51,347 nt of DNA from Chara braunii (GCA_003427395.1 BFEA01000360.1:1427206-1478552); one strand, 5' to 3'; positions 1-11,925 are shown, numbered from the stretch's first letter. Notes: generated by a model from the letters alone, not told the origin. Numbers and translations: made by a program.

Positions 1-14
1 TCTCTCTCTCTCTT

Positions 15-106
<92 letters not shown>

Positions 107-110
107 CGCA
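1..110. repeat. (CT)n microsatellite at window edge
   Basis: Almost pure CT dinucleotide repeat with a few interruptions. A second short CT run follows at 117-136. The array runs off the left edge of the window. Confidence 0.95.
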
Positions 111-159
111 GTCTCTAGTCTCTCTCTCTCTCTCTAGTCCATGCGGAATAATTCGGAGA

Positions 160-979
160 GAAATTGAAATCGGAGAGATCTATCTAGTAGGGGTAGCTCA
201 ACTGTTCGAGAAGCCTACTGAACCGGAAGGGCCACGGGGACGAGAGCAAGACTAGCGTCGGGGAGCGAGCTAGTATGGCAAATAAAGTATACTCTATTAC
301 ATATAGGGGCTCACCGATGGAAATGGGAAAGGACCGTCAGAGCCAGACACTCAAACCCGCCACTACAAAACGGGGAAGGGACGGTAAAAGCACGAAGTCT
401 GGGAAGTAGGGAGGGGGCACGCTCGGCCAAGGCAGGTCGACCACTGCAGATGCGAACCTTACCTAACCACGCGTGGCGAAGTGTGGGCATTTTTGAATAC
501 CGAACGAAGGCTCAATCCCTAAGAAAGAGCCCCGTTACTAGTGCGAGTGCGCCGATCAGGAAGTAATAGTAGCCGAGCTCACATTCTGTATAAACCCATG
601 CGGGGATACATCCACGATAATCGTCATGACCAGAAAGGTTGAGAACTCCCTCTCAAAAACGATAAAAGAAATGTCGACCTTAAGGAGGATCGGGGACCCT
701 CCCTGGCAGAGTGTCCAGCCGGAACTCCTGTGCGCCCTGCGCGGCGAACCGGAACACTCTAAACGAGCTTTTCGAAAGAGGAACTGAGTTATGTTCCTTA
801 GCTCGATACAGAAGCGGGCTGGCTACGGGCTCTTTTCGGGAAAACAATTAAAGGACAAAAATGGGGGAGGGGCTACTTCTTGAATAAGGTAAACCGAAAA
901 GACTAGGGCCTATGGAACCTAACAGTCCCGAGTTGCCTGTGTCCTGGGAAATCCTCTGGCTTATGCAGATCTAGGCAAG
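160..979. other. No gene seen; probable 5' leader of element A
   Basis: I see no coding signal here. The stretch lies immediately upstream of the gag start of element A and is probably its untranslated leader or part of a 5' LTR. I found no matching second LTR downstream, so the LTR boundary cannot be placed. Confidence 0.4.
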
Positions 980-2631
980 ATGGCAACGGAAGATGAGACA
1001 AACAATCGTAGAAGCGAGGGAGGACCAGGCATAGGAGGCAGCGCCGTACAAAGCAAAGAGGGCCAAAAGGACAGAGAATCGACAAATCCGGATGGGACCA
1101 AGGAGAACAGGAAAGAGATCTCCTTAGGGGAAAGCTCGGGAAAAGTCGGGGGAAGCAAACAAGGGACCAGGAAACCAGGGAGGGTAGAAATAAAGAGAGA
1201 TCGAGCCCACAAAATTCAGATAGAGCTGTATCAAAGAATATGAGAATCATGGACGCGAGGCGCAAACTAGCAGAGATAGAAAAGAGAACCGTGGAGTACA
1301 AGGCAAGATTGATCGAGGAAATGATGATTGGAAACGAGGAAGACCTTCCGAGGGAAGGACCGCATGACGAACGGAAGGCCAGCTGACGCGGAATCGAGCA
1401 GGGGGGTAAGGATCGTGATCGCGGAGGAACACCTAGCAAAAAAAGGAAAGAGAGGGAGAACTCCTCTGGAATAGAAACGGAAAAAGCTACAAATCCGCCA
1501 GCCATCGACATCAGGGCCAGCCGTCTGTAGGCCACGCGGATGGTTATGAGGGGGTGCGAGGGACTCTGGAGCCTTAGGGAAAGGGTATTGGGATGGTTTG
1601 ATCCGGAGGGGACTGCAAAAACCAGAGAAGGACAAAGGGCCGGCAAGGAGGGGCAGGAAACTAGTACGGCGGGCGAGACCAGCAGCTCCGAGGGTGGCCT
1701 CAGGAAGATGGTGTCGTCCCTCACACAAGCACTAAACAAAAACCAAGGATACCTCGCGGACGCTAAGAAAAAGTTGACGTTTGACAGGGCAAACATCACA
1801 GAGTTCCTAATAGCCTACGAGAACCTGGCTGCGTTACTAAAATGGAGTGAAGAGGAAAAGATGAATCACCTAGGACAGCATGTGTCGCTGAGCCTAGGGC
1901 GAGACATAATGGCTATCGTTGCCGCGAGCAGGTCTTGGAAGGAGACTCGGGATGTGATGATGAGGAAGTATGTGGTGGCAGAAAAGATGGCAACAGAAGC
2001 CAAGCTAGCGGCAGTACAAAGGAAGAACTTCGCCACATACAATGACTTCCTGAGAGAATTCACCCTGGTGGCGCTAAGGATCCCCGGGGTAACGGACCGA
2101 ATAATGAGCAAGTATTTCCTCAGGCAGTTCTTTGAGTTCGATAAGGACAAAATTTTGTCAGCATACCAGCAGACGAGCAAATCCGTAAATACGAGGGATG
2201 CTGATTTCAGTACCGTAACAGACCTTGCCGAGAAAACGGTAGTAACCGAGTCATTGGCCTTGCTTAAGGAAGAAGAAGTCATAGATCTGAGTGGTAAGAC
2301 AGGGGATAAGGTGAAAAGGGGGATCGAAAGCCTACATGAACGCGTGCATGGAGTCGACAATAAGATAGAAAGGGTGGAGAACTCACTAATGGTAATGCAG
2401 ACACAAGTATCCCGACCCTCCCTCCCTCCCCAAGAAGTCGTGGTCCCAGCAGGAGTGGCCAACCGGGTGTTCAATAGGACAGACCCCGCCAACAAGTATT
2501 GCAGATACTGCACAACGTTTGTACACTTTGTGCGAGCTTGCCCAAAGCTCAACCATGATATCATGAGAAAGAGATGTACCTGGTCACTAAAAGGGGAAAT
2601 ATTTGAGCCTCGAGGGGAGCGAGTGAACTGA
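980..2631 (+). pseudogene. gag: gag of element A (capsid plus zinc knuckle)
   Basis: Gag packages element RNA into virus-like particles. A start codon at 980 opens 87 hydrophilic codons ending at a stop. The gag-like frame then continues in another register around 1249-1386 (charged, helical), and resumes at 1540 for 363 codons. That long part holds a helical capsid-like region and, near its end, a complete CX2CX4HX4C knuckle (CRYCTTFVHFVRAC, about residues 322-335). The leading ORF starts are not necessarily native. At least two register changes break the N-terminal third, so it is a pseudogene although the capsid and knuckle part is intact. Confidence 0.85.
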
Positions 2632-3670
2632 AACTCGCTTGGGGGAATGCAGTGTGTCGTTATTGTTCTCAACAACCTGGACATAGCAGCAGTAGAGGCC
2701 GAACCAGTAGCCGAAATCGTCTGGGATCAGCCCCGAGGGCGCGGACCACAGGTTAACTTTATCCTAAAAAGTGACGGGTGATAGTGTGAACACGACTACT
2801 CGACTAGGAACTACAGGAAGAAGAGTTATCCGTGATACAGTGATGGAGGAGGTTGTGGGAGGCACTGCGGTCCAAGCAGAGCCTGAAACCGGGGAACCGG
2901 AGAAAAGGAGCCTACGGACAACGTCACCGCTGCAAAGAAAAAGTTCAGGTATTAAATCCTGATCCTAACCATGTCGGAGATCGACGACACTCTTAGCAAG
3001 TTATTGGGAACCATGGTATCAGTATCCTTTCACACCATGTTGCAAGCAAGCCCCAGACTGCTCAAAGGGCTTAGACAACTATTGACTCGCTAACGAGTGG
3101 AGATAGACGAAAATCCGGAATCACAAAAAGAGGAAAAGGAGGAGGAAACTCCGCAAGAAGTCGCTAACCTTCAAATGATTCCTGGAGATTTGGAGGATTT
3201 AGAAAAGGTTTTCGCAGACATCTGCTTGAGCTTACCGGACCGTAAAGGCAGGGAAGTCATGAGAGCTCCACTCGGGACAAAGCTTAGTTTCCATGCGCTG
3301 CCCATAGGAAAGCTAAAAGTGCAGATCGGGACTCATCACACAGATGCTCTAGTAGATGGAGGTGCAGAAATCACACTTATAAGGAAATATTTTGCAACAG
3401 TTACCGGGTGTGTAGTTAACAAGGAAGTTAATGGGGGGCATCCGAGGGGTCGGTGGCGAGATCCCGTTTTCAGGATACGTCACCAAATGTGCAGTCAAAG
3501 CAGGCATCTGGTCGTTTCAACGGATGACCGTATTAGACGAGACGGACCACGGCATAATCCTCGAGAGACCATGGTGTGTCAATGTAGAAATGGTAGGGAT
3601 GCATCTGCATGACAGAACGTACATGGTAGACTTTGAGGACCCGGTAACTGGGCGTGGGGAGCTCCTCTGA
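2632..3670 (+). pseudogene. Protease region of element A pol
   Basis: This is the retropepsin-like aspartic protease that would cleave the polyprotein. The clearest stretch is 3097-3612, which contains LVDGGAEITLI. This matches the family D-[S/T]-G-A active-site loop, except that the second position is Gly (DGGA). About 30 residues later the frame shifts, and the C-terminal half continues at 3431-3670 in another register. The preceding 2632-3096 stretch holds broken pol N-terminal sequence, for example SKLLGTMVSVSFHTML near 2995-3042. The protease is dead because of the frameshift. Confidence 0.75.
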
Positions 3671-3706
3671 CTCATCGGGACCGGAGGAGACCCTCCTAAG
3701 GGAAAA

Positions 3707-4156
3707 TTGGTGACATGGTCGCCTTCGTTCGAAGATAGTGCTCGAAAGGGAGGTTTTGCTCGAATGGAGGGAATGAGAGAAAGGGTAGAAATCATGATTG
3801 AGGAGGCATTCAACAAGAAAGAATGGATAAAGATTGGTCTGCCTCAGAAGAAGAGGAGACAGGAGGACGAGGCCGTAGGGGTCATGGTAGTGGAAAAGGA
3901 ATCGGAGGTTGAACTTGGGGTCAGTCTGCCCAAGCTGAAAGAGGTGCAAAGGGAGACATCAAAAGTCACACTCGAAATCCCCGATTTGCTACAACTCATC
4001 AAAGCTATCAGATATCACAGAGTAGGGGTGAACTCGATGACGCTGGCCAAATTTGAAGAGGAAGTACGAAAAAGATACTGTTTGAATGGAAAGGTAATCA
4101 ATATTCAATCGCGGATCGCGGAGACAATGTTGGCAATCCTGACCGTTCATTTTTGA
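3707..4156 (+). pseudogene. Linker segment between protease and RT, element A
   Basis: An open stretch of 149 codons lies between the protease and the reverse transcriptase. It is lysine/glutamate rich and helical, with no catalytic motif that I recognise. Its position and orientation suggest that it is the spacer of the pol polyprotein rather than a separate gene. 4157-4288 continues out of frame into the reverse transcriptase. Confidence 0.5.
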
Positions 4157-4288
4157 GGAGAAAGATCCCGGAAGGAAGTGTTCGAAAGTACAAACCAGTA
4201 GGAAAGAAAGCTAAGTCGGTCTCAATCCTACTAGAGACATCTAAGGAGGAGGCTATGGAAAAAGGAAGGACATCAGATACCGGATAAG

Positions 4289-5390
4289 GTGGTTGATACC
4301 ATGAAGATAGGAATAGAGGGATTTTTAACAGAAGAAGAAACCCTCCTGATCAAGAGGACGTGCCAGGAGTTTCATCTGGCATTTGCCTTCAGTGATCATC
4401 AGAAGGGGCGGTTAGACGCGAAGCTAATCCCTCCGGTTAGGATCCACACAGTAAAGCATGAGTGTTGGAATGACAAAGGACCGGCCTACGTGTTCGGGAT
4501 AGCGGGAGAAGTAATTGGCCTACTCAGAGCAAAAATTGACTCCTTCGTCGCAGAGCCTACCTCGTCTCCGTATGCGAACAGGTGGTTCGTCTTTCGAAAG
4601 CCCAACAAGACGGTGAGGTGGATTCAAAATCTGCAAAAATTGAATGCAGTGACCATCCGCGATGCCGGTTCGCTACCGCAGGCCGACTTGTTGGAAGAAT
4701 CCCATGCCGACCGGAGCATTTACTCCTGGTAGACTTGTATTCAGGGTACGATCAACTCCCATTGGACACGCGGGACAGACCATACATCGCAATGCATACT
4801 CCCGCAGGACAGTTGCAAATGCAGGTAACCCCTATGGGCTTTATAAACGAGGTGGCCGAAGCACAACGAAGGATGCTCGCCGTAGCAGGGGACATGTTCC
4901 CAGAAAAATGTGAACCCTACATCAATGACAACCCCATCAAAGGCGCCCAGGAGAAGAACGAGATGGAAGTTCAGCTGAGAATTCAAAAATTTGTGTGGGA
5001 CCATCTACAAGACATCAAGACTTACTCCGCCGCTTCCTAGTATACAACATCATGGCTAGCGGACCAAAGAGTATTCAGGCAATTCCGGACGTGACCATAT
5101 TGGGATTCCGCTGTGGAGCATATGGGAGGAAGCTAGACTCGACAAAAATCGATAAGATATCTCAATGGACAACGCCCCTGCGCACGACAACGGAGGTAAG
5201 AGCATTCTTAGGCGTAATCGACTTTTGGAGGATATTTATTAAAAATTTTGTCAAAATTGTCGCGCCTATCCGCGCCATGATCAGAGAGGAAGGAACCATG
5301 GATTGGACTGAGGAGCGAGAGGCTGCCGTCCAAACCCTCAAGGACATACTCACATTGGAACAAGCTGCCTTGGCAGCGCCCTGTTTTTAA
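4289..5390 (+). pseudogene. Reverse transcriptase of element A
   Basis: This is an RNA-directed DNA polymerase of Ty3/Gypsy type. The fingers region (FRKPNKTVRWIQNLQKLNAV) is in one frame up to a stop near 4730. The palm continues in another frame (VDLYSGYDQLPLD near 4732-4770). The catalytic box reads YINDN instead of the usual YIDD (tac atc aat gac), so the first catalytic Asp is Asn by a single G-to-A change. A third frame from 4995 carries the connection region (ILGFRCGAYGRK, VRAFLGVIDFWRIFIKNF). Three registers plus the active-site loss make it inactive. Confidence 0.88.
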
Positions 5391-5829
5391 GGACGAAGTT
5401 GGACGACCGTTTATCCTCGAGACGGACGGAGGACCCTTGGTCGTAGGGGGCGTTCTGATACAGAAAGACGAGAAAGGGAAAGAAAGGCCGATTAGGTTCG
5501 AAAGTAGAACTCTGAACTTTGCAGAACGACGATACTCTCAGTTCAATAAGGATGTCCTAGCCGTTCTACATTGCCTCAAAACCTTCCAAGCCTAGCTATT
5601 TGGGAGGCGTTTTATCCTAAGGATCGATTTGACCAATGTCGCAGGGGCTTTAAAAAATTACAAGCCTATAGATCCGACGGTTGGGAGATGGGTAGGCTTC
5701 ATCCGGCAGTTCGATTACAAAATCGAACGAATTGCTAGACTCGTAAACAAGGCAGATGGGCTAAGTCGGGTCTGCATCACACCCGAAGGGGTGGAGGATG
5801 CGGAACTCATAGACACATTCCTTGAATAA
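5391..5829 (+). pseudogene. RNase H of element A
   Basis: RNase H removes the RNA template during reverse transcription. The segment begins with FILETDGG (first catalytic Asp). It continues with RRYSQFNKDVLAVL, where the usual Glu of the K-E-(L/V)-L-A motif is Asp. A TAG near 5595 interrupts the frame (KTFQA-stop-LFGRRF). The third and fourth acidic positions are visible as LRIDLTN and ADGLSR. It is broken by the stop and the Glu-to-Asp change. The end runs into a region with no clear domain before the integrase. Confidence 0.8.
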
Positions 5830-6141
5830 AAAGGAGGAGCCCTTGCGGTGGATAACGAAATGATGAGCAAAGTATACGCGTCGGGGGAATTGTTGATTCG
5901 GACTTTGGAAAAAATGGCACTGCCGTAGTTGCGGAGCTTAGGGAAGGGTCAGTCACCACACAAGGACACAAAGAGGAGAAGGATGCATGGGGAGCGATAG
6001 TGGGTTCGGGGGAGGAATTGATAGCGATGGCTGATGAGTTTAGTAGAGTCTTGGGAACGAAAAACATTGCAGCTATTGGTGAACCAAATGTAGGAGAGGC
6101 AGGGTGAGGATCAGGAAGGGAAAAAGTTTTTCTATGTTCAG
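5830..6141 (+). other. Spacer between RNase H and integrase, element A
   Basis: Degenerate pol sequence with no recognisable motif. It is probably the normal linker of the polyprotein, now scrambled by indels. Confidence 0.4.
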
Positions 6142-7446
6142 ATGTATGAAGGGATATTTCGAGAAATCGGGTTGTTGATGGTAGGAAACAAGCAACCCGT
6201 GGAGGTCGGCCTTAAAGCAAGGGAGGAGGCCGAAAGGTACGTCCTAAGGAGCGGTCATCTGTTCAGGAGGGAGGAAGGTATTACGCCTAGGAGAGTCGTA
6301 TGCGGGAGGTCTAGGCAGCTGGACGTAATCCAAGCGATGCACGACGGACTAGCAGGGGGACATCGATCATCCAAAGGGACCCTTGCAAAAATAACACCTC
6401 TCTATTATTGGTCAGGCATGGCGGGTATGGTGGCCACGTACTGTTAGACCTGTCTGATCTGCGAGGAACGGAGCTCGGTCTGCGTCTTCGAGCCACTTAC
6501 ACCAACACGGGTCTAATGTTAGGACATCTGATCCATCTTGACCTTGCGGTCATGCCTGTATCAACGGATGAATACAGGTATTTCTGGATGCACGGGACGA
6601 CTTGAGTCGATTCGTGGAGGCAGTCGCCCTCAAGAAAAAGACGAGGAAAGGTGTAACAGACTGAATAAAAGATTTTTACCTGAGGCATCCCTTCATCAGG
6701 AGGTTCATAGCAGACAATGGAACGAAATGTGTAAACCAAGAAGTGTTGGGAATGCTTAAAAGGCTCTACGTACCGATCAAGCTCATCGGGTCATATCACC
6801 CTGAGCCTAATGCACATGTGGAAAGGGGGCACCGAACCTTAAAGAACACAATTGCGAAGCTCACGGCCGACGATCTGGGGAGTTGACCTAGATACCTTAA
6901 GCAGACTGTCTTTTCGGAGAACATGACACCTAATAGGATGACGAGATGTATCCCTGCAGAACTCTGGTACGGAAGAGAGATCGATTTCCCCGTGGATGCC
7001 TTGATACCCACCTGGAACAGGTTAGACGACGATCTGCGCATGACCACGAAAGAGCTAATTGAAACACGGTGCCAACAGGTCCTTAGGAATAAGGAAGCCA
7101 TGAAGGATATTGTCAATCGGGTACTGGATAGCATGATGAGGGATAAAGCAAGATGAAACTAGATCAAGAATATCCGGAAAGGGCCACTTCAGTGGGGGAA
7201 ATGATACTGGTTAGAAACTTGGCACTAGAAAGCACATGGTCTGGGCAACTGGGGAAGAGGTTCAAAGGCCCCTACCGGATTGCTAAGCGCGTGGGACTGA
7301 ACACCTTCGAATTGGAAGATTTGGATGAAACTGGATTAAGAGGACCCTCCCCAGGGCAACGCTTGGTCAGGTTTCTAAGTCGGGATCCAATGGAACAATG
7401 GTTGCAGGAGGCCCGGGATAAAGAAACCGGGGAACCGACAGATTGA
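6142..7446 (+). pseudogene. Integrase of element A
   Basis: This DDE integrase inserts the cDNA. The zinc-binding head shows two histidines (MHDGLAGGH) and CLIC, separated by a TAG stop at 6446-6448. The catalytic core is split across frames: the first Asp lies in HLDLAVMPVSTDEYRYFWM near 6537-6593, the second in FIADNGTKCV near 6710-6737. The catalytic Glu lies exactly 35 residues after that second Asp (HVERGHRTLKN). The C-terminal tail at 7153-7446 (KRFKGPYRIAKRVGLNTFEL) is the SH3-like DNA-binding part, and no chromodomain follows. Several stops and shifts make it non-functional. Confidence 0.87.
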
Positions 7447-7666
7447 GGAGTGACGACCATCTTATCTGTATTATGTTTTGTGCTTATTTTGAAAATGACT
7501 ACAGCTGTGGGATTTCCGTTTTTTTCGCAGAGAGGGTAACTGCTTGGGCTGATTGACAACGTGGGGTGCCTTGGAACCTTTGCGCCATGGATTTTTTGTG
7601 TGAGTAAGGGTTGGATGGTATCGGGAAAGGCTGCCTGAGGCATTGTACCATAATTTTTGTGGGGAT

Positions 7667-8821
7667 ATGATGGGGTCATTACAATCGCGACATCTGTATG
7701 GAGGGGCAATGTATAATATGGCTTTGTATGTGGGGCTCGGCGGGTGTTGTTTTGTTATGGATAACAGGATCAGGGAAGAAACCTTAAAAGCGAGAATGAA
7801 ATTCGGCAACGAAAATGACAGCAATGTGATCAACAGGTCCAACAAGAGAGAAGGAGCGGGACCAAGTGGGGAGCAGAAGACTGTTAAGAGGAAACTGTGT
7901 GTAGGGTACCTGTCCAAACAAGTAGTGGGCAGAGGAGTAAGAAAATGTGTATGTAAAGGGCGGCCTATCAAGAAGGGAGAAAGAATATATATCTCATCAG
8001 GGAGTGAGAGTGAGGAAGAGAGAGCGAGTGTGGGAGAAAGTGGTGGATTGGAAAAAGATAGGGCTCAGACCTCTGCCGAGAAGATTGTCGAGGGGTGCAA
8101 ACAACATAAGCAATGGTACAAGGAGGAGGAAGAAAGACAAGGTATGATTAATGGTGGCGAAAAAGGGGGAGAAGAAAGAGAGAGCCTGCATGACGAACGA
8201 AGCGGTCATGACAGTTGTGAGAGGGGATATACAGACTTTGGGGAGGAATGCGAAAGGAGGGTGGACATTCCCTGTAACTTGGACCCTGAAAATCTTACGG
8301 GTGAGTTTAGCCTCGTACGGAGGGAAGAGGATGAGGACGAGGTGCAAGAGGTTATTGAGATTAGCGGTAGTGATGAAACGGATGAAATCTCAAGGCCTAG
8401 AGAAGAAGGGCGACCCACCACAAGCAAGTCACAAGAAAGACCCTTCAGATGGGAAGATGAGTTTGGGCCTACACGCAATCATTGGTCAGAGCAATGAATT
8501 AGTGTGATCAAACATGACTGGATCATCAAGACCAGGGAACTGATGGAGGCCGGAGTGGCAGCTACGCCTTTGAATTTTTACAATGAGAAGGAGTTGCAAG
8601 AAATTGCGAGGAAAAAGAGGGAAATCCTGGCCTCTGGCCTGGGAGTCAAGGGGTTAACGAAAGGAAGGGATGAAAGGGAACCAAGCAGTATAAGACAGAC
8701 GACAACGAGAGAAACTACAAAAGTTGTGTTTTTTTGCAATATTAAAGTGGCAAAAAGTTTGGATAACAGGAATGAGCTTGCTAGGAATGAGCTTGCTAGG
8801 AATGAGTGGTACAAGGACTAG
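7667..8821 (+). pseudogene. Accessory ORF downstream of integrase (ORF3), unknown function
   Basis: I do not recognise this protein. From the ATG at 7667 there are 276 codons to a TGA at 8495-8497. The same register then stays open to 8821, so about 385 codons share one frame with one stop. The sequence is hydrophilic, with a basic middle (KRKLCVGYLSKQVVGRGVRK), a Ser/Glu acidic stretch (ISSGSESEEERAS) and a strongly acidic segment (REEDEDEVQEVIEI) that could be disordered. The tail has a short direct repeat encoding NELARNELARNE. It lies downstream of pol on the same strand with no promoter that I can identify. It could be a third ORF of element A or an unrelated host fragment. Confidence 0.5.
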
Positions 8822-9400
8822 CCAAAACTACGCCTCAATGAGTTAAAAAACAGTATTTGAGCTACTTCTTGGATGAGCTACCTTCGAAAAATTATGTATG
8901 AAACAATGACAAGGGGTATGGAGACAAGACTGGTTGGGATGATTGTATTGTGAGCCTGAACGAGACAAAGATTGCTATGAATTTGGATTGACAAGCAAAA
9001 CAGGGCGTTGAGTGTCGGTCGAGTACAAGAGAGGTTAGGGGACATATGGGTAAGGAGGTGTGAGAACCTCTCTTCCCTAGGAGCCTAATCCAACAGAGTC
9101 GTGAATGAGCCAAAAGTAGCAGGAAGCCTGAGAGGTCAGAAAGAGTGAAAACAGAAAGGATGTCCCTACCCTTCGCTATGGTTGAACGACCGGGTGGGCT
9201 AAGTGTTACTTGAGGTTGCGAACCTCAACTCGAGCACTAGACACTAAGTTGGATGTATGCATGAGGAACAACAAATGATATTGAGAAAGGATGAGAGATA
9301 CCGCGCGCAAAAAACTGTAAAAGATGGCCACCTTCTAACCCCTAAGACAAAGATGGGATCTGTGTCCTCGGGGTCCACCCCCTCGGGCGCTAACATTGAA
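8822..9400. other. No gene seen
   Basis: Purine-rich, non-coding-looking sequence without motif, apart from one short perfect hairpin at 9210-9228. Confidence 0.5.
9210..9228. repeat. Perfect hairpin TTGAGGTT-GCG-AACCTCAA
   Basis: Eight-base arms with a three-base loop. It is isolated, with no T tract that would suggest a terminator and no known role. Confidence 0.7.
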
Positions 9401-9560
9401 ATGGATAAGGACGACCCTAACAAGGTCGTTCAATTGAAATGAATAAGAATGACCCTAACAAGGTTGTTTGACTGGAATGGATAAGAACGACCATGACAAG
9501 GTCGTTCGATTGAGATGGAAAAGAATGACCTGATAAGGTTGTTCGACCGGAAATGGCAAA
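9400..9560. repeat. About 50-bp diverged tandem repeat, roughly 4 copies
   Basis: Units share the pattern GACCCTAACAAGGTYGTTC followed by ATTGAAATGRATAAGAA. The copies differ from each other at several positions, so it is an old array. Confidence 0.8.
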
Positions 9561-10680
9561 ATGACCGCTGATAATGGTCATTTGTAAATAGTTACTAGGG
9601 TCCCCTTGCATGATTGGTTGAGAAAGGTTGAGCTTGCATGATCTGGAGTTTGCATTGCGGAATTGCTTGAGGATTGGAAATTGCATTGCACATCAGGGGG
9701 CCCTAGGCGGATTGGAAAAGACATGGAAATGACATTGAAAGAGTTTTTCTTTTTATCTAGTCTCATGCCTCAGCAGGAGGGGGATATCGGTGCCTACACC
9801 GTGACCCCAGGACCTCTACTGTTCAATGGAAAGTCTCAGTGCGACTTGTTACTCATAAAGAAGGATAGGGGTTAAAGGACTAAGGCATCTCTCTCTTTGA
9901 TTGGTGCTCGCCATCCGGAACTAACTCCGACAACGAGCTCTAGTCGGGGAGTTCAAATTGTGCCTCATGTTGGGAACCTAAACGTCAAAGGGTGAGGAAC
10001 CAAATGGGTGAAGTACTATTTTTTTGCTCGTCTCATTTGCTCTCCCCAACCACACGTCATACCGTAGAGGGACGACGTGGCCGCTTGGGATGGACCAAGG
10101 CTACTCACATTAAGTTCAGCGGCACTATCCAAAGGGAGGGGCTAGACGATGTACCGTGTGGAGTCCGCACCCACCACAGGGCATTGATACTGCTTTGCTG
10201 GATCATTACAACTGTTCTGGGACTAACCGCGAAATCTTCGTAACTGCGCTCGCAGACTAATAGAGAGCCCCAACTATCTTGAAAGGAAGAATCCGGATCC
10301 AAGAAAATACCACTCGGTAGGAACGATTCGCGAGGGATGCCTTTATGACAAAACGGGGTCCTGGGAGGTTTGGACTGGACCTACCTGCCAGAAGTGAGGT
10401 GGTACCTCAACAATGACACCCGTCTCATAATAGCAAAAGGTCGGACTAAGTAGAAGGATGAGGTGTTGCCTGCTGAGGAGGGACCGATCACCCTTCCTTC
10501 TAGGAGCAGGTGGGCCGGCGTTCTTGACTCAGTTGGTGGGCCAAGGTTCCGTACCTCCGAGTGAGAACCAGTCGTGCGATGGGGACATTACATTTCGAGT
10601 GAGGGGAAAGTATGCCATCTACCGATGAAAAAACATGCAATAAAAAGAACAACGGTTAAAAGGATAAAGTTACCATGAGT
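9561..10680. other. No gene seen; candidate polypurine tract at 9773-9783
   Basis: No coding signal. GCAGGAGGGGGA at 9772-9783 is a plausible polypurine tract that could mark the 3' end of element A, but no LTR partner was found, so this is weak inference. Confidence 0.35.
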
Positions 10681-10689
10681 TCGAGAGAA

Positions 10690-10840
10690 TTTGCATGTAA
10701 AATTGATTGAGCTTAGGCTTGAGAAAGGTCTGGCAAGATGACCAAAATAGAGATGCATGTAAAATTGATTAAGCTTGGGCTTGAGAAAGACCTGGCAAGA
10801 TGTCCAAAAGAGAAATGCACGTAAAATTGATTGAGTTTGC
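10690..10840. repeat. 62-bp tandem repeat, about 2.4 copies
   Basis: Units begin GCATGTAAAATTGATTRAGC and continue with a TTGAGAAAG / CTGGCAAGATG core. The third unit is partial. It is followed at 10841-10905 by two copies of a GGGTGATGAATGAGAC unit. Confidence 0.85.
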
Positions 10841-10905
10841 GGGTGATGAATGAGACAAAAGACCTGATGAACTACGGGTGATGAATGAGACGAAAAACTT
10901 GATGT

Positions 10906-11600
10906 ACTATGGGAGGGAAAATGAGACGAAAGAAGCCTGAAGGAGCACCTAAAAGAGAACTTGACCCCCCACACACCCCTCTCCACCACAAGGAGCAGAG
11001 ACTGGAAGAGACTCCGAGAAAGGAACAAGAAAAGACAAAAAGGACCCTGACAAACTAACTACCTATTACATTCCACCCCCTCTCCTCCGTCTATCTCTCC
11101 AGACCCTCCTACTGACAGAAGACTGATGCGCGACGAGGACATCGAGAATGAGTGGGGGGAATGCGTCGGGACATGTGAGTCCCAAATAACATTCCGACAC
11201 TTGAGAGCCTGTACATAGCCAAGTTCTGCACGACAGAGAAATCCGAAGAAAGGAGACAAGAGAGAGAGAAAAGACAAAGGACTAGGACGGGACTGCAAGA
11301 AGGAATGATGCCCTGGGCTAAATACCGCAAGGTGAAGGACCAGACAATGGCAAGCAAGTAAGTAACAGGACAAGGGCGCATAGGGGCATAGCATGGGGTC
11401 ATGAGGGTCATTCAAATTCGGCTTGGTAAGAACCCGAGGGGCCATGAACTGAGCAAGCAGGGCGCGACAAATGTCAAAAGAATATTGAAGTTGAAAGATG
11501 GACGACCCTGATGACCGCGGGGCGCTAGAAAATAAGGGTCACAATGGGTTGTCAAGGCCATACGAGAAAGGGTCCTTGACGACTGGAGAGCACTAGAGAA
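10906..11600. other. No gene seen
   Basis: Purine-biased sequence. Open stretches exist on the minus strand, but they look like chance openings with no motif. Confidence 0.45.
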
Positions 11601-11613
11601 AGAAGGGACAAAG

Positions 11614-11925
11614 TTTCAGGGACCACCGACGGGACGAATTATCGGGGGCCACCGAGGGGAGAAAGTGTTGGGGACCACCGATGGGACAAAATGTCGGGGG
11701 TCACCGATGGGACAAAGTGTCGGGGACCACCGACGGGACAAAGTGTCGGGGACCATCGACGGGACAAAGTGTCGGGGACCACCGACGGGACAAAGTGTTG
11801 GGGGCCATCGATGGGACAAAGTGTTAGGGACCACCGACGGGACAAAGTGTCGAGGACCACCGACGGGACAAAGAGAAGGGGACCACCGACGGGACAAAGT
11901 GTCGGGGACCACCAGGCGGGACAAG
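11614..11925. repeat. 26-bp minisatellite, about 12 copies
   Basis: The unit is close to GGGGACCACCGACGGGACAA plus AGTGTC. Because 26 is not a multiple of three and the unit has no stop in most registers, the array reads open in two plus-strand frames and two minus-strand frames. These ORFs are a by-product of the repeat and not evidence of a gene. Confidence 0.93.

Larger units (their letters stand above)
980..7446 (+). mobile_element. Ty3/Gypsy retrotransposon A, decayed
   Basis: This is an LTR-retrotransposon interior with domains in the Ty3/Gypsy order: gag with a CCHC knuckle, protease, reverse transcriptase, RNase H, then integrase. There are many frameshifts and stops, so it is inactive. 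The integrase tail has no recognisable chromodomain. No LTR pair was identified. A purine-rich tract at 9773-9783 is a possible polypurine tract, which would place the accessory ORF (7667-8821) inside the element. Both the boundaries and the inclusion of that ORF are inference. Confidence 0.9.

Noticed and set aside
1866-2684. 272-codon minus-strand ORF
   Set aside because: Shadow of the gag capsid and knuckle on the plus strand.
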